A DNA stretch of 64,000 nt. It comes from Thinopyrum elongatum (lineage: Eukaryota; Streptophyta; Magnoliopsida; Poales; Poaceae). The notes beneath the pieces were generated by a model. The model saw only the letters and a list, made by a program, of their open reading frames with translations, was not told the origin of the DNA and made no database searches. Positions 33,633 to 45,814 of the stretch are shown here, in pieces. The stretch lies in NCBI GenBank assembly GCA_011799875.1, contig CM022301.1:85889667-85953666 (forward strand), written 5' to 3'. The position numbers and the translations under genes were made by a program. Numbering within the stretch: position 1 is the first letter of the stretch; each line of letters starts with the position of its first letter.

Positions 33633-35024
33633 TAATACGTCTCCGTCGTATCTACTTTTCCTAATGCTTTTGCTCTTGTTTTGGACTCTAATCTGCATGA
33701 TTTGAATGAAACTAATCCGGACTGACATTGTTTTCAGCAGAACTACCATGGTGTTGTTTTTGTGCAGAAATAAAAGTTCACAGAATGGAACGAAACTTTT
33801 TGGAGAATTGTTTTACAATAAAAGAAAAATACTAGAATAAAGAACCACCAGAGGGGGGCCCCTGGGTGAGCACAAGACAACAAGGCGCCCCCCTCTAGGC
33901 GTGCCCTGGTGGGTTGTGCCCACCTTGTGGCCCCACTGACCCTAATTCCGACGCAATAAATCCTATTTTCGAAGGAAAAAATCGAGGAGAAAGTTTCATC
34001 GCGTTTCACGATATGAAGCCGCCGCCACCTCCTGTTCTTCATCGGGAGGCCAGACCTGGAGCCCGTTCGGGGCTTCGGAGAGGGGAATCTTCGGTCTTCG
34101 TCATCACCAACCCTCCTTCATCACCAATTCCATGATGCTCCCCATCGGGATTGAGTAATTCCTTTGTAGGCTCGCTGGTGGGTGAGGAGTTGGATGAGAT
34201 TCATCATGTGATCGAGTTAGTTTTGTTAGGGCTTGATCCCTAGTATCCACTATGTTCTAAGATTGATGTTATTATGACTTTGCCATGCTTAATGCTTGTC
34301 ACTAGGGCCCGAGTGCCATGATTTCAGATCTGAACCGTTTATGTTTTCACCATTACATCTATGTTCTAGATCCGATCTTGCAAGTCATATTCACCTATTA
34401 TGTGTTATGATCCGTAAACCCCAGGGCGACAGTAATTGGGATACTTTTTGGTGATGATCGTAGTTTGAGGAGTTCATGTATTCACTATGTGTTAATGCTT
34501 TGTTCTGGTTCTCTTTTAAAAGGAGGCCTTAATATCCCTTAGTTTCCTTATGGACCCCGCTGCCACAGGAGGGTAGGACAAAAGATGTCATGCAAATTCT
34601 TTCCATAAGCACGTATGACTATTTACGAAATACATGCCTACATTATATTTATGAACTGGAGCTAGTTTTGTATCGCCCTAGGTTATGACTGTTATATGAT
34701 GAATATCATCCAACGAATTCACCAATCCAAAGCCTACGAATTTCCCACATATTGTTCTTGCTAAGTTACTACTGCTGCTGTTACTGTTACACTTGCTACA
34801 AAACCATTGCATCACTGTTACCGTTTCTGCTACTGTTACCACTGCTATCAAAACTATCATATTACTATGCTGTAGATATTTAATATCCAGGTGTGGTTGA
34901 ATTGACAACTCAACTGCTAATACTTACAAATATTCTTTGGCTCCCCTTGTGTCAAATCTATAAATTTGGGTTGAATACTCTACACTCGAAAATTGTTGCG
35001 ATCCCCTATACTTGTGGGTTATCA
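33633..35024 (+). repeat. 5' LTR of element I (1,392 bp)
   Basis: Begins TAATACGTCTCC (TG mutated to TA) and ends GTGGGTTATCA. Matches 48911-50243 over all but its first ~65 bp. The TATA site is degraded to GCAATAAATCC near 33950 (intact CTATAAAAT in the 3' LTR). Confidence 0.9.
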
Positions 35025-35035
35025 AGACCTTTTTC

Positions 35036-35053
35036 TGGCGCTGTTGCCGGGGG
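35036..35053 (+). promoter_or_regulatory. tRNA-Asp primer-binding site of element I
   Basis: TGGCGCTGTTGCCGGGGG, 11 bp after the LTR. It matches the complement of the plant tRNA-Asp 3' end (TGGCGCCGTTGCCGGGGA) at all but two positions, as usual for Athila-type elements. Confidence 0.85.
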
Positions 35054-35100
35054 GCATAGCTATATTTTTAGTCACTTGGGATATTTATCTATCTATCACT

Positions 35101-37185
35101 ATGAAGAATCTGAAGGATACAAAAACCAAGATCGTTCCCTCTAGGACGAGGGGAGGTAAGGAACTGCCATCACACTCTGCACTTGATTCACCTTCTGTTT
35201 TGAGTAGACTTGCTACACCTCCACATGCTATTAATCCTGATGTGTCGCAAGTTATTGATGATGCTACTTCTGCTATGGATGATACTCATGATGATGCTAG
35301 TACCTTGCTTGATGATAATGTGCCACTAGGTGAATTTTTTGATGAACAAATTGCTAGAGCTAAAGATATTGAAAATGCTGAAACTGATGAAGTACTTGAA
35401 ACTGAAAACCATGAAACACCTATTAGACCTAGTTCTCCTAGATATGAATTGCCTAAGATACCTGAGGGTTATGTTATGGATGAGGAGGTAGCTAGAGACT
35501 TTCTTGCTTGCAATGATAGAGATGATCTTAAGAAATTATTATGCAAATTGAAGGAAATATCTTTGAATGCTAGAATGAAATGTGATCCTAAGTTTGCTAC
35601 TTTACCTATCTTTGTTACCGATAAGGATTATGAATTCTCTGTCGACCTAGAGTTAATTACTTTGGTTGAATCTGATCATTTCCATGGCTATGAAATTGAA
35701 ATTGTTGTGGCACATCTCACTAAATTAAATGACATAACCACCCTATTTACTCATGATGAGAAGATTCGCTACTATTATATTCTCAAATTATTTCCGTTCT
35801 CATTAAAGGGTGATGCTAAGATATGGTACAACACTTTTGCTCCTGGTTGTGTGCGTAGTCCCCAGGATATGATATATTACTTCTCTGAAAAATATTTTCC
35901 TGCTCATAAGAAACAAGCTGCCTTACAAGAAATATTTAATTTGGTGCAAATTGAAGAAGAGAGTCTCCCACAAGCTTGGGGGAGGCTTCTCCAATTTCTT
36001 AATGCTTTGCCTGATCATCCTCTTAAGAAAAATGAAATTCTTGATATCTTCTATAATGGACTAACCGATGCTGCTAGGGATTTACTAGATAGCTGTGCTG
36101 GTTGTGTTTTCAGGGAATGAACTGTTGAACAAGCTGAGGAATTATTGAATAATATATTAAAAAATTATGATGATTGCACTCTTCCTGAACCACCTCCTAA
36201 ACCCACACCGAAGAAGAGGGGTATCTTATATCTCAGTCCTGAAGATATGCAGGAGGCAAAGAAAAGTATGAAGGAAAGAGGTATTAAAGCAAAGGATGTT
36301 AAAAATTTACCTCCTATTGAAGAAATACATGGACTTGACACACCACCACCAAAGGTGGTAGAGGTAAATTCTTTAATGAAATTTGATGAAAGTGATATCC
36401 CTTACAATAAACATCCTAGTCAATGCCTTTATGAGTTTGACAATTACATTAGAAAACAAGATCACTTCAATGAAAATGTTATGAAACAATTGAAATACAA
36501 CTCCAATATGATTGCTCGCTTGAGTGACTTGTTATTTAGAATTACTAATGATGTAAGAGGTGTAGGGAAACATGCTTCTATGGTTTAAATTCAACTAGAA
36601 CAAGTTGCTAAATCTCAAAGAGAGTTGCTTAGTGAAATGAATAATAATATAAATGACTTTGCTGTTAGAGTAGCAACTAGAGGAGGTAAAATGACTCAGG
36701 AACCACTTTATCCCAAGCAACACACTAAAAGAATTGAACAAGACTCTCAAAGAATTAACACTGATGCACCTAGTCCTTCTAAAAAGAAGATGAAAAAGAA
36801 AAATGATAGGATTTTGCATACCTCTAGTGAACCTGAAATACAAAAACCTCCTGAAGATAATAATAATGTCACTATCTCTGATGCTGAAACTCAATCTGGT
36901 AATGAACATTCATCTAGTGATAATGAAAATGATAATGATGATGTTCATGAAGACACTCAAGCAGACAATGATAAACAACCAGATAATGATGTTGAAATAG
37001 AACCAGCTGTTGATCTTGATAACCCACAACCTAAGAATAAAAGGTATGATAAAAGAGACTTTGTTGCTAGAAAACATGGAAGAGAAAGAGAACCATGGGT
37101 TCAAAAACCCATGCCCTTTCCACATAACCAACTAAGAAAAAAGATGATTAAGAATTTGAACGCTTTGCTGAAATGCTTAGGCTAG
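35101..37185 (+). pseudogene. Element I gag (Athila type), interrupted
   Basis: ATG at 35101 (MKNLKDTKTKIVPSRTRGG). After an acidic N-terminus comes the retrotransposon gag core: IYYFSEKYFPAHKKQAALQE preceded by FPFSLKGDAKIWYNTF, then LPQAWGRLLQFLNALPDHPL. In-frame TGA at 36118 and TAA at 36586 interrupt it; the frame is otherwise kept to the TAG at 37183. The C-terminal third is very Asp/Asn/Lys-rich with NNDNN-like runs, and I see no CCHC zinc knuckle. It would form the particle shell. Confidence 0.85.
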
Positions 37186-37765
37186 TCTTTTTGCGCACTC
37201 GCTTGACTGATATTTTAAAGATGGCCCCTTATGCAAAATACATGAAAGACATCATCACTAATAAGAGAAAAATACCTGAAGCTAAAATCTCCACCACACT
37301 TGCTAATTATTCTTTTAAGGATGGAGTACCTAAAAACTTGGAGACCCAGGAATACCAACTATACCTTGCTCCATCAAAAGAAATTATGTCAAAATTGCTT
37401 TGTGTGATTTAGGAGCTGGTGTTAGTGTTATGCCTTTATCCTTATATAAAAGACTTGATTTGAATAAACTCACACCTACTGAAATATCTTTGCAAATGGC
37501 TGACAAATCAACTGCCATACCCATCGGTATTTTTGAGGATGTGCCCGTTGTTGTTGCAAATGTTACTATCTTAACTGACTTTGTTATACTTGAGATGCCC
37601 GAGGACGACAACATGTCGATTATCCTTGGTAGACCATTTTTGAATACTACAGGGGCTGTTATTGATTACAATAAAAGCAAGGTCACTTTTCATATCAAAG
37701 GTAATGAGCATATGGTGCACTTTCCGAAGAAACAATTCCAAGTGAATGGTATTAATGTTATTTAA
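37173..37765 (+). pseudogene. Element I protease-like domain (frameshifted)
   Basis: The frame shifts near 37175 (RLVFLRTRLTDILKMAPYAKYMKDII) and again near 37375. The second piece carries LCDLGAGVSVMPLSLYKRL, the Athila retropepsin active-site region with DLG in place of DT/SG, then VILEMPEDDNMSIILGRPFL with the conserved ILGRPFL. It ends FQVNGINVI-stop at 37765. Some 100 bp further on the element is interrupted by II. Confidence 0.85.
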
Positions 37766-37872
37766 AAATCTCCGACACTCACTGTTGGAAGTTTTCAACT
37801 ACCTCTACCTACTACCAAAAAGAAATATGAAATGCTTATTGTTGGGGACATGCATATCCTCGTTGAGGTAAC

Positions 37873-39464
37873 AGATACGTCTCCAATGTATCTATAATTT
37901 TTGCTTGTTCCATGTTGTTATATTATCATTCTTGGATGTTTTACAATCATTTTATAGCAACTTTATATCATTTTTGGGACTAACCTATTGACATAGTGCC
38001 CAGTGGCAGTTGCTGTTTTTTGCTTGTTTTTTACTTCGCAGAAAATCAATATCAAACGGAGTCCAAACGCAGCGAAACTTTTTCGAGAATTTTTCTGGAC
38101 CAGAAGACACCTGTTGGGCCAAAGAAGTACGAGAGGGGGGCTCCGAGGGGAGCACAACCCACCAGGGCACGCCTGGGGGCCCAGGCGCACCCAGGTGGAT
38201 TGTGCCCACCTTGGTGGCCTCCCGCACCGCCTCTTCGCCCTATAAATACCCAAATATTCCAAAAACCCTAGGGGAGTCGACGAAACACAATTCCAGCCGC
38301 CGCAAGTTCTAGAACCACGAGATCCAATCTAGACACCATCATGGAGGGGTTCGTCATCCTTATTGGTGCCTCTCCGATGATGCGTGAGTAGTTCATTGTA
38401 GAACTACGGGTCCATAGGCAGTAGCTAGATGGCTTCTTCACTCTTTTTGATTCTCAATACAATGGTCTCTTGGAGACCTATTTGATGTAACTCTTTTTGC
38501 GGTGTGTTTGTTGGGATCCGATGAATTTTGAGTTTATGATCAGATTTATATCCATGAAAGTTATTTGAGTTCTTTGATCTCTTTTATGCATGATTATTAT
38601 AGCCTCGTATTTCTTCTTCAAATCTTTGGTTTAGTTAGACCAACTATATCGATTTTCTTGCCATGGGAAGAGGTGCTTTGTGATGGGTTCGATCGTGCGG
38701 TGTTCTTTCCCAGTGATAGAATTGGCAGCAAGACACGCATGTATCATTGCTATTAAGGATAGCAAGATGGGGGCTATTCCTGCATGAATAGATCTCGTCT
38801 ACATCATGTCATCGTTCTTATTGCATTACTTTGTTTTTCCATGAACTTAATACACTAGATGCATGCTGGATAGCGGTCGATGTGTGGAGTAATAGTAGTA
38901 GATGCAGGCAAGAGTCGGTCTACTAATCTTGGACGTGATTCATATATAATGATCATTGCCTAGATATCATCATAATTATTTGAGGTTCTATCAATTGCCC
39001 AAAAGTAATTTGTTAACCCACCGTGTGCTATTTCTTGAGAGAAGCCACTAGTGAAATCTACGGCCCCCGGGTCTATTCTTCATCATATTTGCTTTCCGAT
39101 CTATTATTTGCCACATTTATTTTCAGATCTATTATTCCAAAAACCCAAAAATACCTCGCTGCACTTTTTATTTGCATCTTTTATTTCGCGTTTTATCGAG
39201 ATCTATTTATCCAATCTATCACAATTTTATCCCGTCAACTTGCCAATTTCTGGCGCCGTTACCCGTAGAGGGATTGACAACCCCTCCTAATCATCGGGTT
39301 GCAAGTATTTGTTATTTGTGTGTAGGTAACGTTTACATAGTGTTCCTTGGTTCTCCTACTAGATTGATACCTTTGTTTCACAACTGAGGGAAATACCTAC
39401 CATAGCTGTGCTAGATCATCCCTTCCTCTTTGGGGCAATACCGACATAGTTCAAGCGACATCAA
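37873..39464 (+). repeat. 5' LTR of element II
   Basis: Starts AGATACGTCTCC (T of TG mutated to A) and ends CAAGCGACATCA. TATA box CCCTATAAATACC at 38238-38250. A primer-site-like TGGCGCCGTTACCCG lies inside at 39251-39265. Confidence 0.92.
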
Positions 39465-39475
39465 AAGGAATTTCT

Positions 39476-39493
39476 AGCGCCATTGCCAGGGAG
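39476..39493 (+). promoter_or_regulatory. tRNA-Asp primer-binding site of element II
   Basis: TAGCGCCATTGCCAGGGA differs from the tRNA-Asp complement only by three G-to-A changes. It begins 11 bp after the LTR, the same spacing as in element I. Confidence 0.8.
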
Positions 39494-39687
39494 ACATCAT
39501 AAACGTCTATCAGGTTCCTAATCACAAATCTCATCTCCTTGCAATTTACATTATTTTCCATTTGCCTCTCGTTTTCATCTCCCCCACTTCACAAAAAATT
39601 GCCGTTTTATTCGCCCTCTTTTTTGTTCGCCATTTTTTCGTCAGATCTATCCTTTTGCGTGAGATCTTATTTGCCTACTTTATCATT

Positions 39688-40467
39688 ATGGCTAGTTCTT
39701 CCTTTATTGTGTGTACCCCCGAGAATGAAGGTCTTAACTTTAAACAAAGGGGAGGGGAGAATTTAAAAGATGCTTGGTATAGAATTTGCAATGCTCATAA
39801 TAGATCTATTCATAAGCAATCTACCGTTGTTCTTCTTCGTAGTTTTTATGTGGGCATTACCACTTGGTAAAGATTATTCCTTGATACGATTACAGATGGA
39901 AATTTCTTGATGTGTCCATCTTTGGATGCTTTTAATGCTATGGGAAATCTAGTAGGTTCACCACCGCTCACTATCAACGAAACTGCTTTAACACTTTAGC
40001 ATGTTATGCAAAGGCTTGATGCTATTGAAAAGAAAATGCTTACCGAAGAACATGTTGAAAACCTAGATAAAAAAATGCATAATCTTGCTAGTAAATTTGG
40101 GTCAAAAGCGGGAGAGGCTTTTAAGTTGCTAAAGGAAAAAGGAACCATAATTCATGAAATAATTGAAGAAAGTCCTTCTCGGATTGATAAGTTGGAAGAA
40201 TTTTTTAGTAATTTAAGCTCGGCCTTTGCTTCTGCTAAAACTATTGAAAAGACTCCCATAAAAGTTAGCAAGATTACTCAAGCCACTAAGAATAAGGGTG
40301 CAACTTCTAATAATAACAAAGAAGATCTTAAGATGATCATTATTCACCCTGACTTTGTTGAAGTTGTGAGAAACCCTACTTGCAAGAATGAATTTTTCAA
40401 CCTCATTCCTAGGAGTATTGTTATTGAAATCTATATGCCAAATCTTGGAAGAATATTGGTTGTGTGA
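39688..40467 (+). pseudogene. Element II gag-like gene
   Basis: ATG at 39688 opens MASSSFIVCTPENEGLNFKQ, then LKDAWYRICNAHNRS and a helical, Lys/Glu-rich body with likely coiled coil (MQRLDAIEKKMLTEEHVENL, then LASKFGSKAGEAFKLLKE). In-frame TAA at 39868 and TAG at 39997; the frame is otherwise continuous to TGA at 40465, about 260 codons. It resembles the short gag-like protein of pol-less Triticeae Athila-type elements, from memory. No catalytic domain is present. Confidence 0.75.
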
Positions 40468-42992
40468 TTGAGGAATTGGAAACTAAGGATGACAATACTT
40501 GAATCTATGCATTATGCCTAGCTAGGGGCATAAAACGATAGCGCTTGTTGGGAGGCAACCCAATGAGTAAAATTTATTTTTTGCATTTTTCTTTCTGTTC
40601 TTGAGTGTTTGCACAATTATGCCTCTGTTATGATTGTGTTTTTATGTTTTAATTAGTATTTGTGCCAAGTAAAGCCTTTGGGATAGCTTTGGTGATAGTT
40701 GATTTGATCCTGGTGAAAAACAAAAACTTTTGTATCCAGTAAAATAATTTTCTAAATTCACCGAAGCGACAAAAAATTCTGAATGTTTTACAAAAGATTG
40801 AAATACAACTTTCCTCTATTCTCCTAATTTTTCAGAATTGTTGGAGTTACATAAGTATGATAACAATTCGCATCTTTATAGACTATTCTGTTTTTGATAG
40901 ATTATGTTTTCTTTGCATTGTGTGCTTATTTTGATGAATCTATGGATTGTATCGGGGGGTATAAGCCATGGCAAAGTTATAATATAGTAGATATAATGAA
41001 ATAAAAAAATTGAATGGGTTTTCTACAGTACTTATAGTAAAGATTGGTTTTCTTATACTAATGGATCTCATGAAGGTTTTGTTAAGTTTTGTGTGATTGA
41101 AGTTTTCAAGTTTTGGGTGAGATCACGATGGATGAAGGAATAAGGAGTAAGAAAAGCCTAAGCTTGGGGATTCCCCATGGCACTCCAAGTTAATATTCAA
41201 GGAGAACCAAGCAACTAAGCTTGGGGATGCCCTGGAAGGCATCCCCTCTTTCTTCTAACTACCATCGGTATTTTACTTGGAGCTATATTTTTATTCATCA
41301 CATATCATGAGTTTTGCTTGGAGCGTCTTGTATTATATGAGTCTTTGCTTGTTTTCCTTTTTAGTTTGTCACAAGTATCCTTGCTGTACACACCTATTTG
41401 AGGGAGCCAAATTATGCTATGATTTGTTAGAATTGCTCTTTATGCTTTACTTAAATTTTTTGAGCTATGGAATTGCTCTAGTGCTTCACTTATATCTTTT
41501 TGAGCACGGTGTGCTTTAATATTTTTGAAGAAATGCTCTCATGCTTCACTTAGATCTATTTTAGAGTTAGTAAATTTTTGAAGAAATTCTCTCATGCTTC
41601 ACTTATATTATTTTGAGAGACATAAAATTTTATGCTCATGTTCTTCACTTAGATTTGTTTGAGCCAATCAAAAGCAAATGCAACATAATAAATTAGTCCC
41701 AAAGTTATAGATATTCAAGAGGGATATAATAAAAACTTTCATGAAGATCATTGGATAAAATAAACTTGATTCTTAGTAATAGTTTTCAGATATGATGATA
41801 GTGATATGTGAGTCATGTTGGTGAGTAATTATGCTTTAGTAAGAATATTGGTGTTAAGGTTTGTGATTCCCTATGCAAGCGCGAAAGTCAATAGTTATGT
41901 AATGATGTTACATCCTCCTTGTGGTGCATTATTCGGTGTTAGTTATGCTTAATGCTCACTTATGTGATTTTTCGTTTCTTGGTTGGTTGCGTCTCAATCT
42001 ATTTGCTAGCCTCCAGTTGTACTAAGTAGAAAGACTACTTGTGCATCCAAAATCTTTAAACCAAGTTTTGCCATATGAGTCCACCATACCTACCTATATG
42101 CAGTATTCCCGTGCCGTTCTAAGCAAATTTGTATGTGCCATCTCTAAATTTCAAAATAAATTTCCTTTTTGTGTGCTCGTGCCGCTCATGAAGCGGCAGG
42201 GGGTGGCCAATATTTTCCATGCTAGATGTGTTGTTCTCAAGATGAGTGTTTATTCACTTGTCATTGCACGAGAGTGCGGCCGTAATAGGAATGCCCAGTC
42301 CCAAAATGAAAAAGAAACTTACTTTATGTTGTCAAATAATAAATTCCTTGGAAAGTGTTGGTATGGAGGGCACCCGTGGATACAGCTAGCCATGGAATGT
42401 GAAAGAATGGTGGAAAAAGGAATAAACTTTATTTTTTGTTTGGGAACCACCTATGATATATCTAGCATGGAAAGTGTTGGGAATTACTCGGTCGTTTTCG
42501 TTGACGGGAAAAGTATGCCTCTCAATTTTTTTTATCTTTTAATTTAAGCTTTGAGCTCTGGCACCTCTACAAATCCCTACTTCCCTCTGCGAAGGGCTTA
42601 TCTATTTACTTTATGTAATTTTTTATTTTTATTTGAGTCTCCATCTTCTCTTATAAAGCACCAACTAAGGGGCACTATGATCGTATTTAAGCATTGGGTA
42701 TAGCTAATATGCGAGTGTGTTTCATGAATGGATCAATGATTGAGCATGATGGGCTAGGGATAACTTTCTTTAGTGTTGATATTTTGAAAGACATAGTTGC
42801 ATGTTGATATGCTTGAGTATTGAAATCTTCATGTCAAAACTAGACCATTGCTTTGAACCATATAAAAGTCCATATGTCCATGCTACAAAGAAAAGAATAT
42901 GTGATGAACATGTTAGGCAGCATTCCACATCAAAAATTCTAATTTTATCATTTACCTACTCGAGGACAAGTAGGAATTAAGCTTGGGGATGC
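40468..42992 (+). other. Element II 3' internal region and polypurine tract
   Basis: AT-rich, 2.5 kb. The phrase 'GCTTGGGGAT' recurs near 41163, 41219 and 42980, and variants of ATGCTTCACTTA recur between 41440 and 41660 as a loose repeat. A block at about 41985-42690 is alignable with 47866-48560 of element I. The ORF at 42041-42547 overlaps it but the copy in I is not open, so I do not call it a gene. The region ends in AAGCTTGGGGATGC before the 3' LTR. Confidence 0.6.
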
Positions 42993-45021
42993 TGATACGT
43001 CTCCAACGTATCTATAATTTTTGCTTGTTCCATGCTGTTATATTATCATTCTTGGATGTTTTACAATCATTTTATAGCAAATTTATATCATTTTTTTGGG
43101 ACTAACCTATTGACATAGTGCCCAGTGCCAGTTGCTATTTTTTGCTTGTTTTTTTACTTCGCAGAAAATCAATACCAAATGGAGTCCAAACGTAGCAAAA
43201 CTTTTTGGAGAATTTTTCTGGACCAGAATACACCTGTTGGGCCAAAGAAGTACCAGAGGGGGGCTCCGAGGGGAGCGCAACCCACCAGGGCGTGCCTGGG
43301 GGCCCAGGCGCGCCCAACTGCGTTGTGCCCACCTCGGTGGCCTCCCGCACCGCCTCTTCGCCTTATAAATACCCAAATCTTCCAAAAACCCTAGGGGACT
43401 CGACGAAACACAATTCCAGCCGCCGCAAGTTCCAGAACCACGAGATCCAATCTATACACCATCACGGAGGGGTTCATCATCCTCATTGGTGCCTCTCCGA
43501 TGATGCGTGAGTAGTTCATTGTAGACCTACGGTTCCGTAGGCAGTAGCTAGATGGCTTCTTCTCTCTTTTTGATTCTCAATACAATGGTCTCTTGGAGAT
43601 CTATTTGATGTAACTCTTTTTGCGGTGTGTTTGTTGGGATCCGATGAACTTTGAGTTTATGATCAGATTTATATCCATGAAAGTTATTTGAGTTCTTTGA
43701 TCTCTTTTATGCATGATTACTTACAGCCTCGTATTTCTTCTTTAAATCTTTGGTTTAGTTAGGCCAACTAGATCGATTTTTCTTGCCATGGGAAGAGGTG
43801 CTTTGTGATGGGTTCGATCGTGCGGTGTTCTTTCCCAGTGATAGAAGGGGCAGCAAGACACGCATGTATCGTTGTTATTAAGGATAACAAGATGGGGGCT
43901 ATTCCTACATGAATAGATCTCATCTACATCATGTCATCGTTCTTATTGCATTACTCCGTGTTTCCATGAACTTAATGCACTAGATGCATGCTGGATAGCG
44001 GTCGATGTGTGGAGTAATAGTAGTAGATGCAGGCAGGAGTCGGTCTACTAATCTTGGACGCGATGCCTATATAATGATCATTTTTTTGACTATGTACTGC
44101 AAGGCAACAGCCTCATAGTTCTTTATTAAAACAAAATAAAGTCCAAAGTACAAGAGAAAGAAAGGTAAGAGTATTTACCAAACTATCTAAAGGAGGAGTA
44201 CTTACAAAGCTATCTAGGGGAGAGAGGGACCAAAGAAGGTGCCAGGAAGGAAACATAAACAAGAGTACGGACCATCATGTGATCATTCTGATGCCAAGCA
44301 TGGAAATGTCCAAAGGTACTAACCACATCTGCAATATACATTGTCCGACGGTAATCCAGAGGAACGCCTAAAAGCATGACCCAACCCCTACGAAAACCCT
44401 GAGCAGCTCTGTAATTGATTCCTTCATCATGCGGAATAAAGCGAACAAAACGGTCATCTCCCAGGTCAATCGGCGGGTGATCAACCATAACATGCCTGGA
44501 ATATATAATGATCATTGCCTGGATATCGTCATAATTATTTGAGGTTCTATCAATTGCCCAACAGTAATTTGTTTACCCACTGTGTGCTATTTCTTGAGAG
44601 AAGCCACTAGTGAAATCTACGCCCCCCGGGTCTATTCTTCATCATATTTGCTTTCCGATCTATTATTTGCCATATTTATTTTCAGATCTATTATTCCAAA
44701 AACCCAAAAATACCTCGCTGCATTTTTTATTTGTATCTTTATTTTGCGTTTTATCGAGATTTATTTATCCAATCTATCACAATTTTATCCCGTCAACTTG
44801 CCAATTTCTGGCGCCGTTACCCGTAGAGGGATTGACAACCCCTCCTAATCGTCGGGTTGCAAGCATTTGTTATTTGTGTGCAGGTACCGTTTACATAGTG
44901 TTGCTTGGTTCTCCTATTGGATTGATACCTTGGTTACATAACTGAGGGAAATACCTACCATAGCTGTGCTGCATCATCCCTTCCTCTTTGGGGAAATACC
45001 GACGTAGTTCAAGCGACATCA
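42993..45021 (+). repeat. 3' LTR of element II (with insert)
   Basis: TGATACGTCTCC to CAAGCGACATCA, split by a poly(A)-tailed retroposon at 44083-44501. TATA box CTTATAAATACC at 43362-43373. Internal primer-site-like motif at 44809-44823. Confidence 0.92.
44083..44501 (-). mobile_element. Retroposed poly(A) transcript fragment with 15-bp target duplication
   Basis: Flanked by TATATAATGATCATT at 44068-44082 and 44502-44516; the 5' LTR has this sequence once. On the minus strand it ends in a short A-run, about 40 bp after an AATAAA signal (44122-44127). Its upstream part encodes a fragment (VDHPPIDLGDDRFVRF, GWVMLLGVPLDYRRTMYIAD, TFGHFHAWHQNDHMM) ending SPR-stop at 44210. It looks like a C-terminal piece of a retroelement-associated grass protein (DUF4283-like, weak). 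Target duplication and A-tail are hallmarks of LINE-machinery retroposition with 5' truncation. Confidence 0.8.
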
Positions 45022-45026
45022 GTAAC

Positions 45027-45814
45027 TTAGTGTTTTACGAAAATTCTTCAGCTTCATGCTAATCGAAGGTGGTTGTTAATAAGACTTGATCAACCTTATT
45101 AATGGATCATTTTTAGAGGTATGAAGTTGATGAATTCAGTAAGCACAACCTTCTGCTCCCAACTTTTGTTTTCTGTTTTTCTTAGTTAAATAAAATAAAA
45201 TGCCATGTTTATCCTGTTTTCTGAATTTCTCGTGCAATAAAAAATGACCCAAAAATAAAAGTTCTTAGAATGCCCTGAAAATTTAATACGATTTTTTTCC
45301 GAATATTTCTGAATTTTTGGTGCAAATAACATCAGAGGGGGTGCACCTAGTGACCACAAGACACCAGGGCGCGCCAGCATCCCTAGGCGCGCCCTGGTGG
45401 GTTGTGGTCCCCACGTGGGTCCCCTCATTAACTTCTTTAGCCCATGTCATATCCTACCTCCAGAAAAAAATCACCATAGCTCTCTCTCTCTCTCTCTCTC
45501 GTGTTCTTGCTCTCAAACCCGTGGATTTTGATCTCTTTGCTCGAAGCTCCGTTTTTGAAACTGTTTTGGGGGATTGCTACTTGGTATGTGACTCCTCAAT
45601 TGCTCCAATTAGTTTTTGCTTTAGTGGTTTATATTTTGAATAATTAGCTACTCTTGGTGCTACTGTAGATGAGCTTGCATGTTGAATTCTTAGAGTTCTA
45701 AGTAGTTTGAATGCTTAATATGGCCTCTATTCATCCTTATGAGTAGTTGCTATCAATCTTGTTAAGTTTTGTTGACAAAAATTTTGTGGACTAAATTTTC
45801 AGAATTTTATCTAT
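45027..45814 (+). other. Element I spacer between protease and env-like gene
   Basis: Continues I after the nested element. There is no RT or integrase; the GC-rich phrase near 45360-45420 (GGCGCGCCCTGGTGGGTTGTGG) also occurs in the I LTRs near 49098, so an LTR-like stretch may have been captured. A CT-repeat lies at 45481-45500. Confidence 0.55.
45481..45500 (+). repeat. (TC)10 microsatellite
   Basis: Ten TC units in the presumed leader of the env-like gene. Confidence 0.9.

Larger units (their letters stand above)
37873..45021 (+). mobile_element. Gag-only Athila-type element II nested in I
   Basis: LTRs 37873-39464 and 42993-45021; duplication GTAAC at 37868-37872 and 45022-45026. The internal region is only 3.5 kb and holds a short gag-like gene and a 3' region; it has no protease, RT or integrase. 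It is therefore non-autonomous. The 3' LTR holds a 419-bp retroposed insert. Without that and its duplication the two LTRs are 1,592 and 1,595 bp and differ by about 6% over the first 350 bp by eye. Confidence 0.93.

Noticed and set aside
39251..39265. TGGCGCCGTTACCCG as the true primer site of element II
   Set aside because: It lies inside a sequence present in both LTRs; the LTR end is fixed at 39464 by the 3' copy and the GTAAC duplication.
42041..42547. 168-codon ORF in element II
   Set aside because: The homologous block in element I (47900-48450) is not open in this frame, so it is probably non-coding or decayed.
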